Of a stretch of DNA of 64,000 nucleotides, positions 33,418 through 41,989 are shown one piece after another. The translations under genes and the position numbers were made by a program. How positions within the stretch are numbered: the first letter of the stretch is position 1; every line of letters begins with the position of its first letter. The stretch is from the NCBI GenBank assembly GCA_040901765.1, contig JBBDYG010000033.1:62001-126000 (forward strand). The letters are read 5' to 3'. Below the pieces are notes generated by a model, which did no database searches, was not told where the DNA came from, and saw only the letters and a program-made list of their open reading frames with translations. Source of the stretch: JBBDYG01 sp040901765 (GTDB lineage: Bacteria > Planctomycetota > Planctomycetia > Pirellulales > Lacipirellulaceae).

Positions 33418-34384
33418 ATTCCTGACTTCTCCGGTTTCCGCTCAAGAACGTCCAGCAAATGATGCCGAGGCAGAACGGCTGAGCCAAGTGCAAGCCGATA
33501 AGGATCAATCCGCTGCAGACGCGAAGCGGGAAGAGGCCAAGGTACGGCGGCTCAGTGACGAAATCGTAGCGCTTTGGGCGACAGGCAAGCGCGAGGACGC
33601 GGAAGAAAAGTTCGAGGCCGCGCTGAAACAGTATCCCGACTCGGAGCTACTAAAGTCGCTCCATTTGATGGCGTTCCGGATATTGAGTCGCGCTAATCTT
33701 CCCAACGAGGCCGATCAACATCTAGAGATATTCGTCAACAACGCGATAGGCCTTGCTGCGAAGGATCCCGCTGCTGTGGAAGAGTTGACTTTCAAACTAG
33801 GGGCGCTAGCCCAGCTCTTGGCGCAACAGGATGGACCCGACGCTGCGGTTGCCCTCCTGGACGCCTTCGCCAATCGGGCGACCAAAATGGACGGCGCGAA
33901 TGCAGAGTTGAAGTCCTCGATTCTCACCGAGAAGATTATCTTGCTTGGCAAGTCTGGCAAGGCGGAGGACGGCCGGGCACTCGTTGCGGAACATATTGCG
34001 GCGGCGAAGTTGGCCATCGACACTGACCCTACTAGCCTCAAAGCATTTTATCAGATGTCATCCGCGCTGAAGAACCGCGAAGTACTGGAAACCTTTCTCA
34101 AAGGTGGGGACAGAGAGGCAGCGTGGACTGAGTTGTCGGACTTCCTCGACGGGCAAGCGCGAGCGCATCCCGACAACAAGGCGATTACAATGCGTTTTCT
34201 TAATGAACACTCGATTCGGGCCGGTTACCTCATCCAGACCTCACCCGACGCGGCGGAAGTCGTCCTGAAGCGCATTGCAGATTTTCGGGTCAAGGAAGGC
34301 GCCAATGTGAAAGTGCCCGAGTTCATTGACCGGGAGCTTACGCAAATCAAAAAACGCATCGCTGACTCCCGCGGGCGGGAGTGA
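33375..34384 (+). pseudogene. TPR-thioredoxin paralogue, frameshifted and lacking the thioredoxin domain
   Basis: From the ATG at 33375 the frame closes after 16 codons (TGA at 33423). The cause is ATGAGAGAGCGC where the paralogue has ATGAGAGCGC, an extra AG. Removing it restores a good signal peptide (MRAPITLAAVLCFRFLTSPV) joined to the 325-residue frame that starts at a TTG, 33407. The body is about half identical to residues 1-340 of the gene at 34490 ('LGKSGKAEDGRALVAEHIAA', 'AWTELSDFLDGQARAHPDN'), but the C-terminal thioredoxin domain is absent. It could be a pseudogene, slip between phases, or be expressed without export. Confidence 0.75.
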
Positions 34385-34446
34385 CTCTTCGACCTCGCAT
34401 GCCGTAGCGGCACCGCCGCAAACGGTTATATTGGACCGTTCTCGCA

Positions 34447-34530
34447 GGCGGCCCCAACGCCGCGGTCCATCATTTATCGGAGAACGAACATGAGAGCGCC
34501 GATTACCCTCGCCGCGGTATTGTGTTTCAC
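34447..34530 (+). promoter_or_regulatory. duplicated leader, copy 2 (intact)
   Basis: Counterpart of 33332-33417. It carries the same hairpin and Shine-Dalgarno context upstream of the ATG at 34490. The -10-like TATATT is at 34427-34432 in CAAACGGTTATATTGGACCG. Confidence 0.7.
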
Positions 34531-36025
34531 TTTGCTGACACGGCCGGTCTACTCCGACGAACCGCAGGAAAAAACTCCGGCCAGTGATGCCGCAAGAGCT
34601 GAACTGAAGCGACAGGTCCAAGCAAAGCTCGAGGCCGACAAGGAGAAATCCGAGTCCGACGCGGAGCCAGAGGCAGCCACCGACCAAGCGCTCGCTAATC
34701 AAATCCGCGACCTCTATCGGGCCGGCAAGCTCGACGAAGCGGAAGAACAGTTCACGGCCGCGCTGGAGCAGTTCCCCGATTCGGCAGTCCTGACATCGCT
34801 CCACATGCTCGCTTACTCCGCGCTGAGTCGCGCGAACCGCGCCGACGAGGCTTACGCGCACTTGGAAAGCTACGTCGATGGCGCTATGGAGCGTGCTGCC
34901 GAGAATCCCGCCGCGACGGGGGCGTTTTCGAGCGCACTAGGGCGACTGGTCGATGCCGCCGCCGCTACCGAAGGCGGCAACGATCGAGCCATCGTGGTTC
35001 TTGAAAGCTACAGCAAACGAGCCGGCGAAATAGAAGGTGCGCCCGGCGCGTTGAGCGCGGCCGTGTTAACGCAAAGGGCGATCTACCTCGGCAAGTCGGG
35101 CAAGCCCGACGAAGGCCGAGCAATTCTCGATGAGCAGGTTGCGACGGCCAAGTCGGCGATGGATGCCGATGCCGATAATATCGAAGCCATCAATCAAATG
35201 GCCACCGCATTGAAGAATCGTCTCGCCCTGGAAGCGGCCATCGAGGGCGGGAATGAACAAGCCGCCTGGACCGAATTCTCCGACTTCCTCGATAAGCAAG
35301 CGCGGGCGCACGCGGACAACAACGATATCGCCATGCAGTTTATCAGCGAGCACTTCCAGCGCGCCGGTGCGCTGGCCCGGACTTCGCCCGACGAGGCCGA
35401 AGTAGCTCTCAAGCGGATTGCGGATTTCCAAGCGAACGAAGGGGCCGAGGTCGAGATTCCGCCATTCATTGCCAGTCAGCTTGCGCGGCTAGAAAAGAGC
35501 ATTGCCGACACTCGCCGACGCGAGGCTTTGATCGGTGCGGCCGCCCTCTATCCGGAGAATATCGACGCCTGGGTCAACGGCGAGGCACGGACGCCCGAAT
35601 CGCTTCAGGGCAAAGTGGTGTTGCTCGACTTCTTCGCCGTGTGGTGCGGGCCATGCATTGCCACGTTCCCCCACCTTCGCCAATGGAACGACGACTACGC
35701 CAGCCAAGGCCTTGAGATTATCGGCGTCTCGTCCTACTACAAGTACGATTGGGACGACGAGACGAAGCGACCCAAGCGTGGCGAAGGCGAGGTAACGCCC
35801 GAACAGGAGCAGGCAGCGATGGAGAAGTTTGTGGCCCACCACGAGCTTCGCCACCCGATTGCCTATGTCACTGACTCGGCGCTTAAAGAGCACTACGTGG
35901 TGAGCGGCATTCCCCACGTCGTGGTCATCGACCGGCAGGGAAAAATTCGCTTGTTCAAGATCGGCAGCGGCGTCGCCAACGCCCACGCCGTGGAAGAAGC
36001 CATCAAAGAGTGCCTCGCGGAATAG
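34490..36025 (+). CDS. exported TPR-like / thioredoxin-domain (TlpA-like) protein
   Basis: A 511-residue protein with a signal peptide (MRAPITLAAVLCFTLLTRPV), a charged linker, a helical TPR-like region (about 60-345) and a C-terminal TlpA/AhpC-TSA thioredoxin fold (about 355-511) with the CGPC active site in 'LDFFAVWCGPCIATFPHLRQ' near residue 385 and the cis-Pro segment 'YVVSGIPHVVVIDRQGKIR'. It is probably an envelope thiol-disulfide oxidoreductase with a protein-binding N-domain. It arose by tandem duplication with the damaged copy at 33375-34384. Family B repeat follows the stop. Confidence 0.85.
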   Translation: MRAPITLAAVLCFTLLTRPVYSDEPQEKTPASDAARAELKRQVQAKLEADKEKSESDAEPEAATDQALANQIRDLYRAGKLDEAEEQFTAALEQFPDSAVLTSLHMLAYSALSRANRADEAYAHLESYVDGAMERAAENPAATGAFSSALGRLVDAAAATEGGNDRAIVVLESYSKRAGEIEGAPGALSAAVLTQRAIYLGKSGKPDEGRAILDEQVATAKSAMDADADNIEAINQMATALKNRLALEAAIEGGNEQAAWTEFSDFLDKQARAHADNNDIAMQFISEHFQRAGALARTSPDEAEVALKRIADFQANEGAEVEIPPFIASQLARLEKSIADTRRREALIGAAALYPENIDAWVNGEARTPESLQGKVVLLDFFAVWCGPCIATFPHLRQWNDDYASQGLEIIGVSSYYKYDWDDETKRPKRGEGEVTPEQEQAAMEKFVAHHELRHPIAYVTDSALKEHYVVSGIPHVVVIDRQGKIRLFKIGSGVANAHAVEEAIKECLAE

Positions 36026-36035
36026 ACCGCCGCAA

Positions 36036-36053
36036 CCGGCTTGCGGCTTAGCG
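36036..36053. repeat. palindromic repeat family B, one mismatch
   Basis: CCGGCTTGCGGCTTAGCG, between the convergent TPR-thioredoxin and protease genes, four bases from the protease stop at 36057. Confidence 0.65.
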
Positions 36054-36056
36054 AAT

Positions 36057-37802
36057 CTACCGCGTGCCGTCGCCGACGCCGGCGTCGGTCTGCAAGTCCT
36101 CTTTGGAGAGAATGAGCACCGTTGACGGCGAGACCTTCGCATCGACGCTCGGCCAGTCAAGCTCGTCGGCCTCCTTCATGGGTGCCGCCAGGTTCGGAAC
36201 GTGCTTGCGAAGGAACGGCAGCGCTTCAGAAATTGGAATTGCCGCGCCGTAGCTGCCGCCGACGCTACCAGTGACGGCGCGGACGACGGCGGCAACGCGC
36301 CCGGCCTTGTCGCACAGTGGTCCCCCGCTGTTGCCGGGGTTGGTGATCGCATCGAACAGGCACATGTTATCCACCGAGGCATCGGGCATCGCGACCATGG
36401 CTCCGCGCGTGGATTTGAGCGAAGTTCCAAAACTTGGGCCCAGGGGATAACCAAGAACCATAATGTCCGTGCCGCGTGGCGGCAGAGTCTCCACGAGCGC
36501 CACCGGGGGTGCGTTGAGCGTCTTGCAGCGAATCAGCGCCAAGTCCAATTCGTTGGAGATGGCGATCAACTCGGCCGGCAACGGCTCGCCCTTGGAGTTC
36601 TTGGGGTCGAGCACCAGCAATCCCGAAGCGCCTTCGATCACGTGGCGATTGGTCAAGATAATCTGTGGATGAACGACAAATCCGCTGCCCGAACTGACGA
36701 CGACCGACTCTGTCTTCCCTCCTCCCCCTCCTTGCTTTTCACTCCAGTCAGCGCCGTAGGGAGGCGTGTACACAAACCCGATCCGCGTTGGCCTGGGATT
36801 GCCGTGATTGCTAATCAAGTCCTCGTAAGTCAAACTCAGATCCTCCAGCGCCCTGGGCGGAACCTTGTACCCTGGACTACCGGCCATCGTTATCAAGCTA
36901 CCAATGTTCTGCGACAACTCCTTCATCTTCGGCGCACTTCCGGCCGCGGTCTTCCAATGCTGGGCAGCCTGCGCGTACTTTTTCTGAAATACGAGGGTCA
37001 CGGCCAGGTTGTTGAGCACGCTCACGTTGTTTGGCTCGCGATCCAAACACCTTTCGAAATGTTGTTGAGCCTTCTGATCGTTGTCCGCCAGCAACCCATA
37101 TACGATCCCCATCAAGAAGTCGGCCTTGATGCTGTCAGGGTCTAACTTCGCCGCGTCTTCGAGGGTCTTGCGCGCCAGTTCGCCATTGCGCAGGCGGAGC
37201 AATTCCATCGCGTGTTCAATCTTTGCATCCGCTCGCTCGCGTATTTTCTCCGCATCTTTCTCCGGCATCCACTGCGTGCCCACGCGAACGAGATTATCAG
37301 TGGCCTTTTTCTGCCACACTTCAAGTGCCGCCTCCGCTGTCGCTCGCTGGTCGTCCGATAAGTCGGGTTTCGCCATGTAGAATCTATACATCAGCACCGC
37401 ATCCTTGGCGGTGCGGCATTTAAGCGCTTCCGCTTCAACTTCCGCAGGAGTGTTCCGAGGCTGGCTGCGCGTTGCACCGGCCGTCGCAGGCGTTGACTCA
37501 GAGCCGCTCTGCGCCCGCGCGTATTGTTGATCCGCATCGCTCAAGCGGCTCAGCGGAACTGTAATCAAGCTGCCGTCCTTTTTCTTTAGGACAATCGTCC
37601 CGTCTTCCTTGAGTTCGACAAGCTCCGCTTCGGTTTTGTAAGTGCCCGTGGCCGACGACCAAGTGCGAACTTCGCCGGTATTCGCTGTCGCACCAAATGC
37701 GACAGCTAGCAAGAGTGCCGTCCCAGCTGCCAAAATTCCCACCGCACGAACTTGGCCCGGGCGGGCTTGTGGTTTCATTCGAGCATTTTTCCGATGGTTC
37801 AT
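36057..37802 (-). CDS. exported SHD1-TPR-trypsin-like protease
   Basis: A 581-residue protein. A signal peptide (VGILAAGTALLLAVAFGATA) is followed by an SLA1-homology-1-type domain (about 45-95: 'RTWSSATGTYKTEAELVELK', then VPLSRLSDADQQY), TPR helices (about 205-310) and a C-terminal trypsin-like domain (about 370-540) with His in 'ILTNRHVIEGASG', Asp in 'SNELDLALIRC' and Ser in 'ITNPGNSGGPLCDKAGR'. SHD1 modules are common in planctomycete envelope proteins. The combination suggests a periplasmic protease with its own protein-binding modules. The ATG at 37802 is used; 37778 is an alternative. Confidence 0.85.
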   Translation of the reverse strand: MNHRKNARMKPQARPGQVRAVGILAAGTALLLAVAFGATANTGEVRTWSSATGTYKTEAELVELKEDGTIVLKKKDGSLITVPLSRLSDADQQYARAQSGSESTPATAGATRSQPRNTPAEVEAEALKCRTAKDAVLMYRFYMAKPDLSDDQRATAEAALEVWQKKATDNLVRVGTQWMPEKDAEKIRERADAKIEHAMELLRLRNGELARKTLEDAAKLDPDSIKADFLMGIVYGLLADNDQKAQQHFERCLDREPNNVSVLNNLAVTLVFQKKYAQAAQHWKTAAGSAPKMKELSQNIGSLITMAGSPGYKVPPRALEDLSLTYEDLISNHGNPRPTRIGFVYTPPYGADWSEKQGGGGGKTESVVVSSGSGFVVHPQIILTNRHVIEGASGLLVLDPKNSKGEPLPAELIAISNELDLALIRCKTLNAPPVALVETLPPRGTDIMVLGYPLGPSFGTSLKSTRGAMVAMPDASVDNMCLFDAITNPGNSGGPLCDKAGRVAAVVRAVTGSVGGSYGAAIPISEALPFLRKHVPNLAAPMKEADELDWPSVDAKVSPSTVLILSKEDLQTDAGVGDGTR

Positions 37803-38000
37803 CGCCTGCTTTCGTTTAGGGATGCAATGGTTGGAGAACCGTTAAAGGATGGTCGGAAGACCGGCAGCAGTGCCGACGGCGTTCCGCATTGTCGTTTAGT
37901 TGGCACCATTTTGTCAAAAAGATTCTGAGGATCGGCCGATGGAGGCAGAGAGACGCGCGAGCGTCTCGTTATGTAGGTAGAATCTGCAAGCGACGCCATC
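37803..38000. other. intergenic, nothing recognised
   Basis: Upstream region of the SHD1 protease. No gene, clear promoter or inverted repeat was identified by eye. AAAAAGATTCTGAGG at 37918 weakly recalls the AAGAATCTT motif at repeat ends elsewhere. Confidence 0.5.
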
Positions 38001-38109
38001 GTTAGCCGCGACGCGGAGTCTTCGGAGCGGAGCGCGTTCCCACGGGGCAGGCCAATCGCTCCGCTACGTAGGACGGAGTTTACCCGCCGTGGTGGGCGTC
38101 GCGGCTAAC
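38001..38109. repeat. repeat family A, full element
   Basis: Terminal inverted repeat GTTAGCCGCGACGC (38001) with GCGTCGCGGCTAAC (38096-38109). Internal CTTCGGAGCGGAGCGCG is shared with 21418-21453 and 8441-8534, and CCCGCCGTGGTGGGC forms a hairpin shared with 9931-9971. This is the best reference copy in the window. Confidence 0.85.
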
Positions 38110-38579
38110 AAACACTTCCGCAGCTTCTGCGCTCCAGGGGGAAATTTTTCGCGCTTAGGCGCAATGCTGGTACACACGAAAGTTGGCAACTTGACAAGTA
38201 CCGAGGAAAACGTGGCCTCCCGACGCAGACTTGGCAACTAGACGACGAATCGAAGGCGCGCCCCTTGCCGCGAGCTTGCTGGTGGCCGTGCTCGTCGCCG
38301 CCGCGGGCAACGCCCACTTCCCGCTGCGCAAAACGTAGAAACATTTTCATTTTGCCAGCTTGTTGCGCGCGCGGCGTGGCACAGTGGCACAAACTTCTCC
38401 GTGGATGTCCGGAAACCCGTGCGCAAGGCAATTCCTCGGAACCCAAACCGAACTAGCGTTATTGCGCCTAAATTGCCACAATCATCCGCAGAGTTTGCCC
38501 GGACTGATGGCATGCCTGTAATCATCCCAGTTCTCTTGCATCTCCCAGTCCTCCAATCGACCGCTACCGGTTCGTTTTC
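38110..38579. other. intergenic region upstream of pgsB
   Basis: No gene recognised; the long open frame on the minus strand here is antisense to pgsB. It contains TTGGCAACTTGACA at 38183 and a diverged repeat (38324-38395) also found at 48627-48699. A TTGACA hexamer at 38191 lacks a convincing -10 partner. Confidence 0.5.
38324..38395. repeat. diverged repeat copy (GCGCAAAACG ... TGGCACAAACT)
   Basis: CTGCGCAAAACGTAGAAAC, ATTTTGCCA, GCGCGCGGCGTGGCACAG and TGGCACAAACTT occur in the same order as in 48627-48699, with many substitutions. Confidence 0.55.
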
Positions 38580-39776
38580 ATGAGCGCTTTTGCCGCCCTG
38601 TTGGCAACCACGGGTCTGCTGGTCGGAAGTGGATTCCTGGAGTCCGCCCGACACCGCCGCCGGCTGGACCAGATACCCATTCGCATCCACGTCAACGGCA
38701 CGCGGGGCAAATCGAGCGTCGCCCGGCTGATCGCCGCCGGCCTGCGCGAATCGGGTCTCGTGACCTGCTGCAAGACGACCGGCACCCTGCCCCGCATGAT
38801 CATGCCCGACGGCTCGGAGTATCCCGTATTCCGCCCTTCGGGGGCGAACGTCATTGAGCAGATTCGCATCGTCGATACGGCAGTCGATTTCGGGGCCGAG
38901 GCGCTCGTGATGGAGTGCATGGCGCTGAGGCCCAGCCTCCAGTGGCTGTGCGAGAGTAAATTGGTGCGGGCGACCCACGGCGTGATTACCAATGCCCGCG
39001 AGGACCATCTCGATGTGATGGGCCCCACCGAACGCGACGTGGCGCTGGCACTGGCGGGCATGGTTCCCATCGGCGCGAAGTTGTTTACTGCCGAGCAGGA
39101 TCACCTCGATGTGTTCGCTATGGCCGCCGCCGATCGCGGCACTGAATTGATTGCAGTTACGCCCGCCGAAGTTGCCGAGATTACGCCCCTCGATCTGGCC
39201 GGTTTCCTCTACGTCGAGCATGCCGAGAACGTGGCGCTGGCCTTGCGGGTTTGTAGCGATCTGGGCGTCGATCGCGCCACAGCGCTTCGGGGCATGTGGA
39301 AATCGAAGTTCGATCCGGGTGCCATGACGGCTCACGAACTCGATTTCTTCGGCCGCGAAATTGCGTTCGTCAATGGCTTTGCGGCGAACGATCCCGAATC
39401 GACCGAGCGAATCTGGAAAATGGCGCTGGAGCGCTATCCGGATGTCGATAAGCGAATCGCAATTTTCAATTGCCGGGCAGATCGACCTGACCGATCCGAT
39501 CAACTCGGGGGCGTGATTACGAAATGGCCGGCCGCGGACTACTACATTTTGATCGGCACGGGAACGTACATTTTCGGCCGCGCCGCCGACCGTGCCGGGC
39601 TGGATACGCTCAAGCTCGTGTTCGCCGAGGACCGTCGGGCAGATGAAATTTTCGAACTGGTCATTGAACTTGCCGGTCGCCGGTCGCTCGTGATGGGCAT
39701 GGCCAACATCGGCGGCATCGGCCTCGACGTGGTCCGTTACTTCGCTAACCGCAGCACACTGAAGGTGTTGAAGTGA
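38580..39776 (+). CDS. pgsB: poly-gamma-glutamate synthase subunit PgsB/CapB
   Basis: A 398-residue Mur-ligase-like enzyme. After an N-terminal hydrophobic segment (AFAALLATTGLLVGSGF) comes the ATP-binding P-loop 'IRIHVNGTRGKSSVARLIAA', then 'DFGAEALVMECMALRPSLQW', 'GVITNAREDHLDVMGPTERD' and 'AIFNCRADRPDRSDQL'. PgsB activates glutamate carboxylates for polymerisation into poly-gamma-glutamate at the membrane. It is the first gene of pgsB-pgsC-pgsW. A word-type inverted repeat separates it from pgsC. Confidence 0.93.
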   Translation: MSAFAALLATTGLLVGSGFLESARHRRRLDQIPIRIHVNGTRGKSSVARLIAAGLRESGLVTCCKTTGTLPRMIMPDGSEYPVFRPSGANVIEQIRIVDTAVDFGAEALVMECMALRPSLQWLCESKLVRATHGVITNAREDHLDVMGPTERDVALALAGMVPIGAKLFTAEQDHLDVFAMAAADRGTELIAVTPAEVAEITPLDLAGFLYVEHAENVALALRVCSDLGVDRATALRGMWKSKFDPGAMTAHELDFFGREIAFVNGFAANDPESTERIWKMALERYPDVDKRIAIFNCRADRPDRSDQLGGVITKWPAADYYILIGTGTYIFGRAADRAGLDTLKLVFAEDRRADEIFELVIELAGRRSLVMGMANIGGIGLDVVRYFANRSTLKVLK

Positions 39777-39777
39777 A

Positions 39778-39855
39778 GAGTAAGTGATGAGTAGGTGAGT
39801 GGTGAGGACATAGTGTGGTTCTCTTACCACTCACCTACTCACCACTCACTTACTC
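39778..39855. repeat. word-type inverted repeat between pgsB and pgsC
   Basis: Left arm GAGTAAGTGATGAGTAGGTG (39778-39803) pairs with right arm CACCTACTCACCACTCACTT (39826-39855), with a 4-base unit present in one arm only. It starts two bases after the pgsB stop, inside the operon. Confidence 0.8.
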
Positions 39856-39873
39856 ACTCCTGAAAGGCAATCC

Positions 39874-40365
39874 ATGATTGACATGATGAGCGTGGCCATT
39901 GGCATCGGCTTGGCCGTGAGCTTGGTATTCTCCGAAGTGTTTGGCCTCGCCGCCGGCGGCATGGTCGTGCCCGGCTATTTCGCGATGTATCTCAATCGGC
40001 CGGTCGACATCGCCCTGACAATCGCCTGCGCACTGGTGACGTACCTGATCGTTCACTTGTTATCGTCCGTTATTATCATTTACGGCCGGCGGCGGACGGT
40101 ACTGATGATCCTGGTCGGCTATTTGGCCCGCGTCGTGTTTGGCTGGCTCCCCCTAGGCACGGCCGCGCCGGTGGCCGCGCTGGCGGGAGCGTTTCAGGAT
40201 CCCGAATCGTTTTTTACAGTCATCGGTTACATTATTCCCGGTCTCGTGGCGATCTGGATGGACCGCCAAGGACCGATTGAAACCCTCAGCGCGTTGACCA
40301 CTGCGGCGGTCGTGGTTCGTTTGATCTTGATTCTCATCTTTGGCGTGAGCTTGAGCCTGACATGA
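39874..40365 (+). CDS. pgsC: poly-gamma-glutamate synthase membrane subunit PgsC/CapC
   Basis: A 163-residue protein with five hydrophobic helices and the PgsC features 'FGLAAGGMVVPGYFAMYLNR' and 'GYIIPGLVAIWMDRQGPIET'. Its length matches CapC. It forms the membrane part of the synthase with PgsB. The ATG at 39874 is preceded by GAAAGG. The stop overlaps the pgsW start (ATGA at 40362-40365). Confidence 0.92.
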   Translation: MIDMMSVAIGIGLAVSLVFSEVFGLAAGGMVVPGYFAMYLNRPVDIALTIACALVTYLIVHLLSSVIIIYGRRRTVLMILVGYLARVVFGWLPLGTAAPVAALAGAFQDPESFFTVIGYIIPGLVAIWMDRQGPIETLSALTTAAVVVRLILILIFGVSLSLT

Positions 40366-41588
40366 AGAAGATTTATTGGCGTCCCCGAGCCGTTTCCCGC
40401 ACCGCGCTGGTGCTGATCGCGATTATTGCGCTCGCTGGACTATTGATTGTCGAACAATCGAAAGGTCCACAAGAGCGGCCCTATTTCCTTGAAAAGGTCA
40501 CGGCTGCGGACAAGGCGCAGGAAGCGATGGAGGTCATCAAGGAGGCCCGCGTGGAGATTGGCCCGCCCATTGAAGATGCATACGATCCCGCCGAATCGGG
40601 AATCATCGGCCTGCCGATGTCGCCTGTGACCAGCGTCTCGGGCGACATCACGGCCAAGCAGACGTCCGCTAACCCCAACTTCGCGGCGGTGTTGGTGGAT
40701 ATGCTGAAGGAAGCCGGGGTGAACGAAGGGGATGTTGTGGCCGTAGCTTGCTCCGGTTCGTTTCCCGCACTGAACATCGCTACCTACGCCGCGATCGAAA
40801 CACTCGGCCTGAAACCGATCGTCATTTCCAGTGCCGCCGCTAGTCAGTTCGGGGCCAACGTGCCCGATTTGCTCTGGATCGACATGGAGCGCATCCTACG
40901 CGATCAGGGCGTGTTCTCGATCAAGTCCGTGGCTGCTTCGATCGGTGGCTACGAGGACATGGGAGTGGGGCTTACTGAGGAAGGCTTGCGCATGGTTCAC
41001 GACTCGATCCAGCGGAACGGCATACCTCGTTTGGACACGCTTATCAACGAGGCACTGAAAGAAGGAACCTTGATTCGGACGGTCGATCCTCTCGCGCCGC
41101 CCGCCAAAGGCGATGCCCCATCCTTCGAGGACAACATCAACATGCGGCTCAAGCTCTACGAGGATGAGGCGGAGGGCAGGCCGATTAAAGCCTACATCAA
41201 TATCGGCGGTGGTACTGTTTCCGTGGGACGTAGCATCGGCAAGAAGCTCTTTTACCCGGGACTCAACCTCCGGCCACCAGGACGGATTCCGCAACTCGAT
41301 GGCGTCATGCCGCGGCTGATCAACGAAGGGGTGCCCATCATTCACCTCGTGCAGGTCGCGCAACTGGCGGAGCGGTACGGCCTGCCGATAGCGCCCACGA
41401 CGGCCCCCGAGCCGAGCGTCGGCGGCGTCTTTACGGCCGACGACTATAACCGCCCGCTGGTCGTTACCGTCCTGGTGCTAATTATTTTGACCATGTACGG
41501 CTTCATCCGCTCTGACATCGGCTTCCGCATCCTCCGCGTCCCGTCGGGCAAGAAATCGGGCGATGGACGGCCCGAGCCGATGGTTTGA
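40362..41588 (+). CDS. pgsW: poly-gamma-glutamate system protein (PgsW-type)
   Basis: A 408-residue protein anchored by an N-terminal helix (ALVLIAIIALAGLLIVEQS) and a second helix near the C-terminus (LVVTVLVLIILTMYGFI). The large extracytoplasmic domain has 'GDVVAVACSGSFPALNIATY', 'KPIVISSAAASQFGANVPDL' and 'YINIGGGTVSVGRSIGKKL'. It matches my recollection of the TIGR04332 poly-gamma-glutamate system protein found with pgsBC where pgsA is missing. Its role in polymer export or attachment is not established. Its four-base overlap with pgsC supports an operon. Confidence 0.85.
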   Translation: MKKIYWRPRAVSRTALVLIAIIALAGLLIVEQSKGPQERPYFLEKVTAADKAQEAMEVIKEARVEIGPPIEDAYDPAESGIIGLPMSPVTSVSGDITAKQTSANPNFAAVLVDMLKEAGVNEGDVVAVACSGSFPALNIATYAAIETLGLKPIVISSAAASQFGANVPDLLWIDMERILRDQGVFSIKSVAASIGGYEDMGVGLTEEGLRMVHDSIQRNGIPRLDTLINEALKEGTLIRTVDPLAPPAKGDAPSFEDNINMRLKLYEDEAEGRPIKAYINIGGGTVSVGRSIGKKLFYPGLNLRPPGRIPQLDGVMPRLINEGVPIIHLVQVAQLAERYGLPIAPTTAPEPSVGGVFTADDYNRPLVVTVLVLIILTMYGFIRSDIGFRILRVPSGKKSGDGRPEPMV

Positions 41589-41989
41589 CATGAAGTGTTG
41601 AGCGTTCGGAACTGGTCCAAGGCGGAAATGCGGCCAACTGCCTGCTGTATGTTGCCCGCTGTGCCTGGCAGTATTGCCACCCCGTGTTCAAAAAGGCCCT
41701 GTTTTACCTTGTATTGCCACAATGCCACTTTCTACGGGGTGGCAACGCTAAGTGGCAGTCTTGCCAAACTGGCAATGCTCAAAATGGGCGACCTGCGGGA
41801 AATCGGTGATTGACAGATGGATACGTGGCGTTGGGATTGACGGGTCTGGAATTGGAAGTGTGTGGAACTTATTGATAGAGCATGGCTGAAATCGCGGCCG
41901 ACGGTGCCACAGCTTCTCACTCCTAAGTACGCCAGTAGTAGGCACCCCGAGACCAATTTCATTAGGTACACTCTTGGGAGCTACTTTGA
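41589..41989. other. intergenic region with short TGGCA/TGCCA palindromic words
   Basis: No gene seen. The stretch 41660-41780 is dense in TGGCA and TGCCA words (GGCAGTATTGCCACCCCG; ACGGGGTGGCAACGCTAAGT; CTTGCCAAACTGGCAATGC) that can form a multi-arm structure. Possible degenerate repeat or RNA structure; a nearby downstream gene has lower GC than its neighbours. Confidence 0.5.

Noticed and set aside
33407..34384. Intact gene starting at TTG 33407
   Set aside because: No ribosome-binding site; comparison with the paralogue shows the true start is the frameshifted ATG at 33375.
38238..39830. 530-codon open frame on the minus strand
   Set aside because: It is antisense to pgsB, whose product is clearly recognisable; long antisense frames are common in GC-rich coding DNA.
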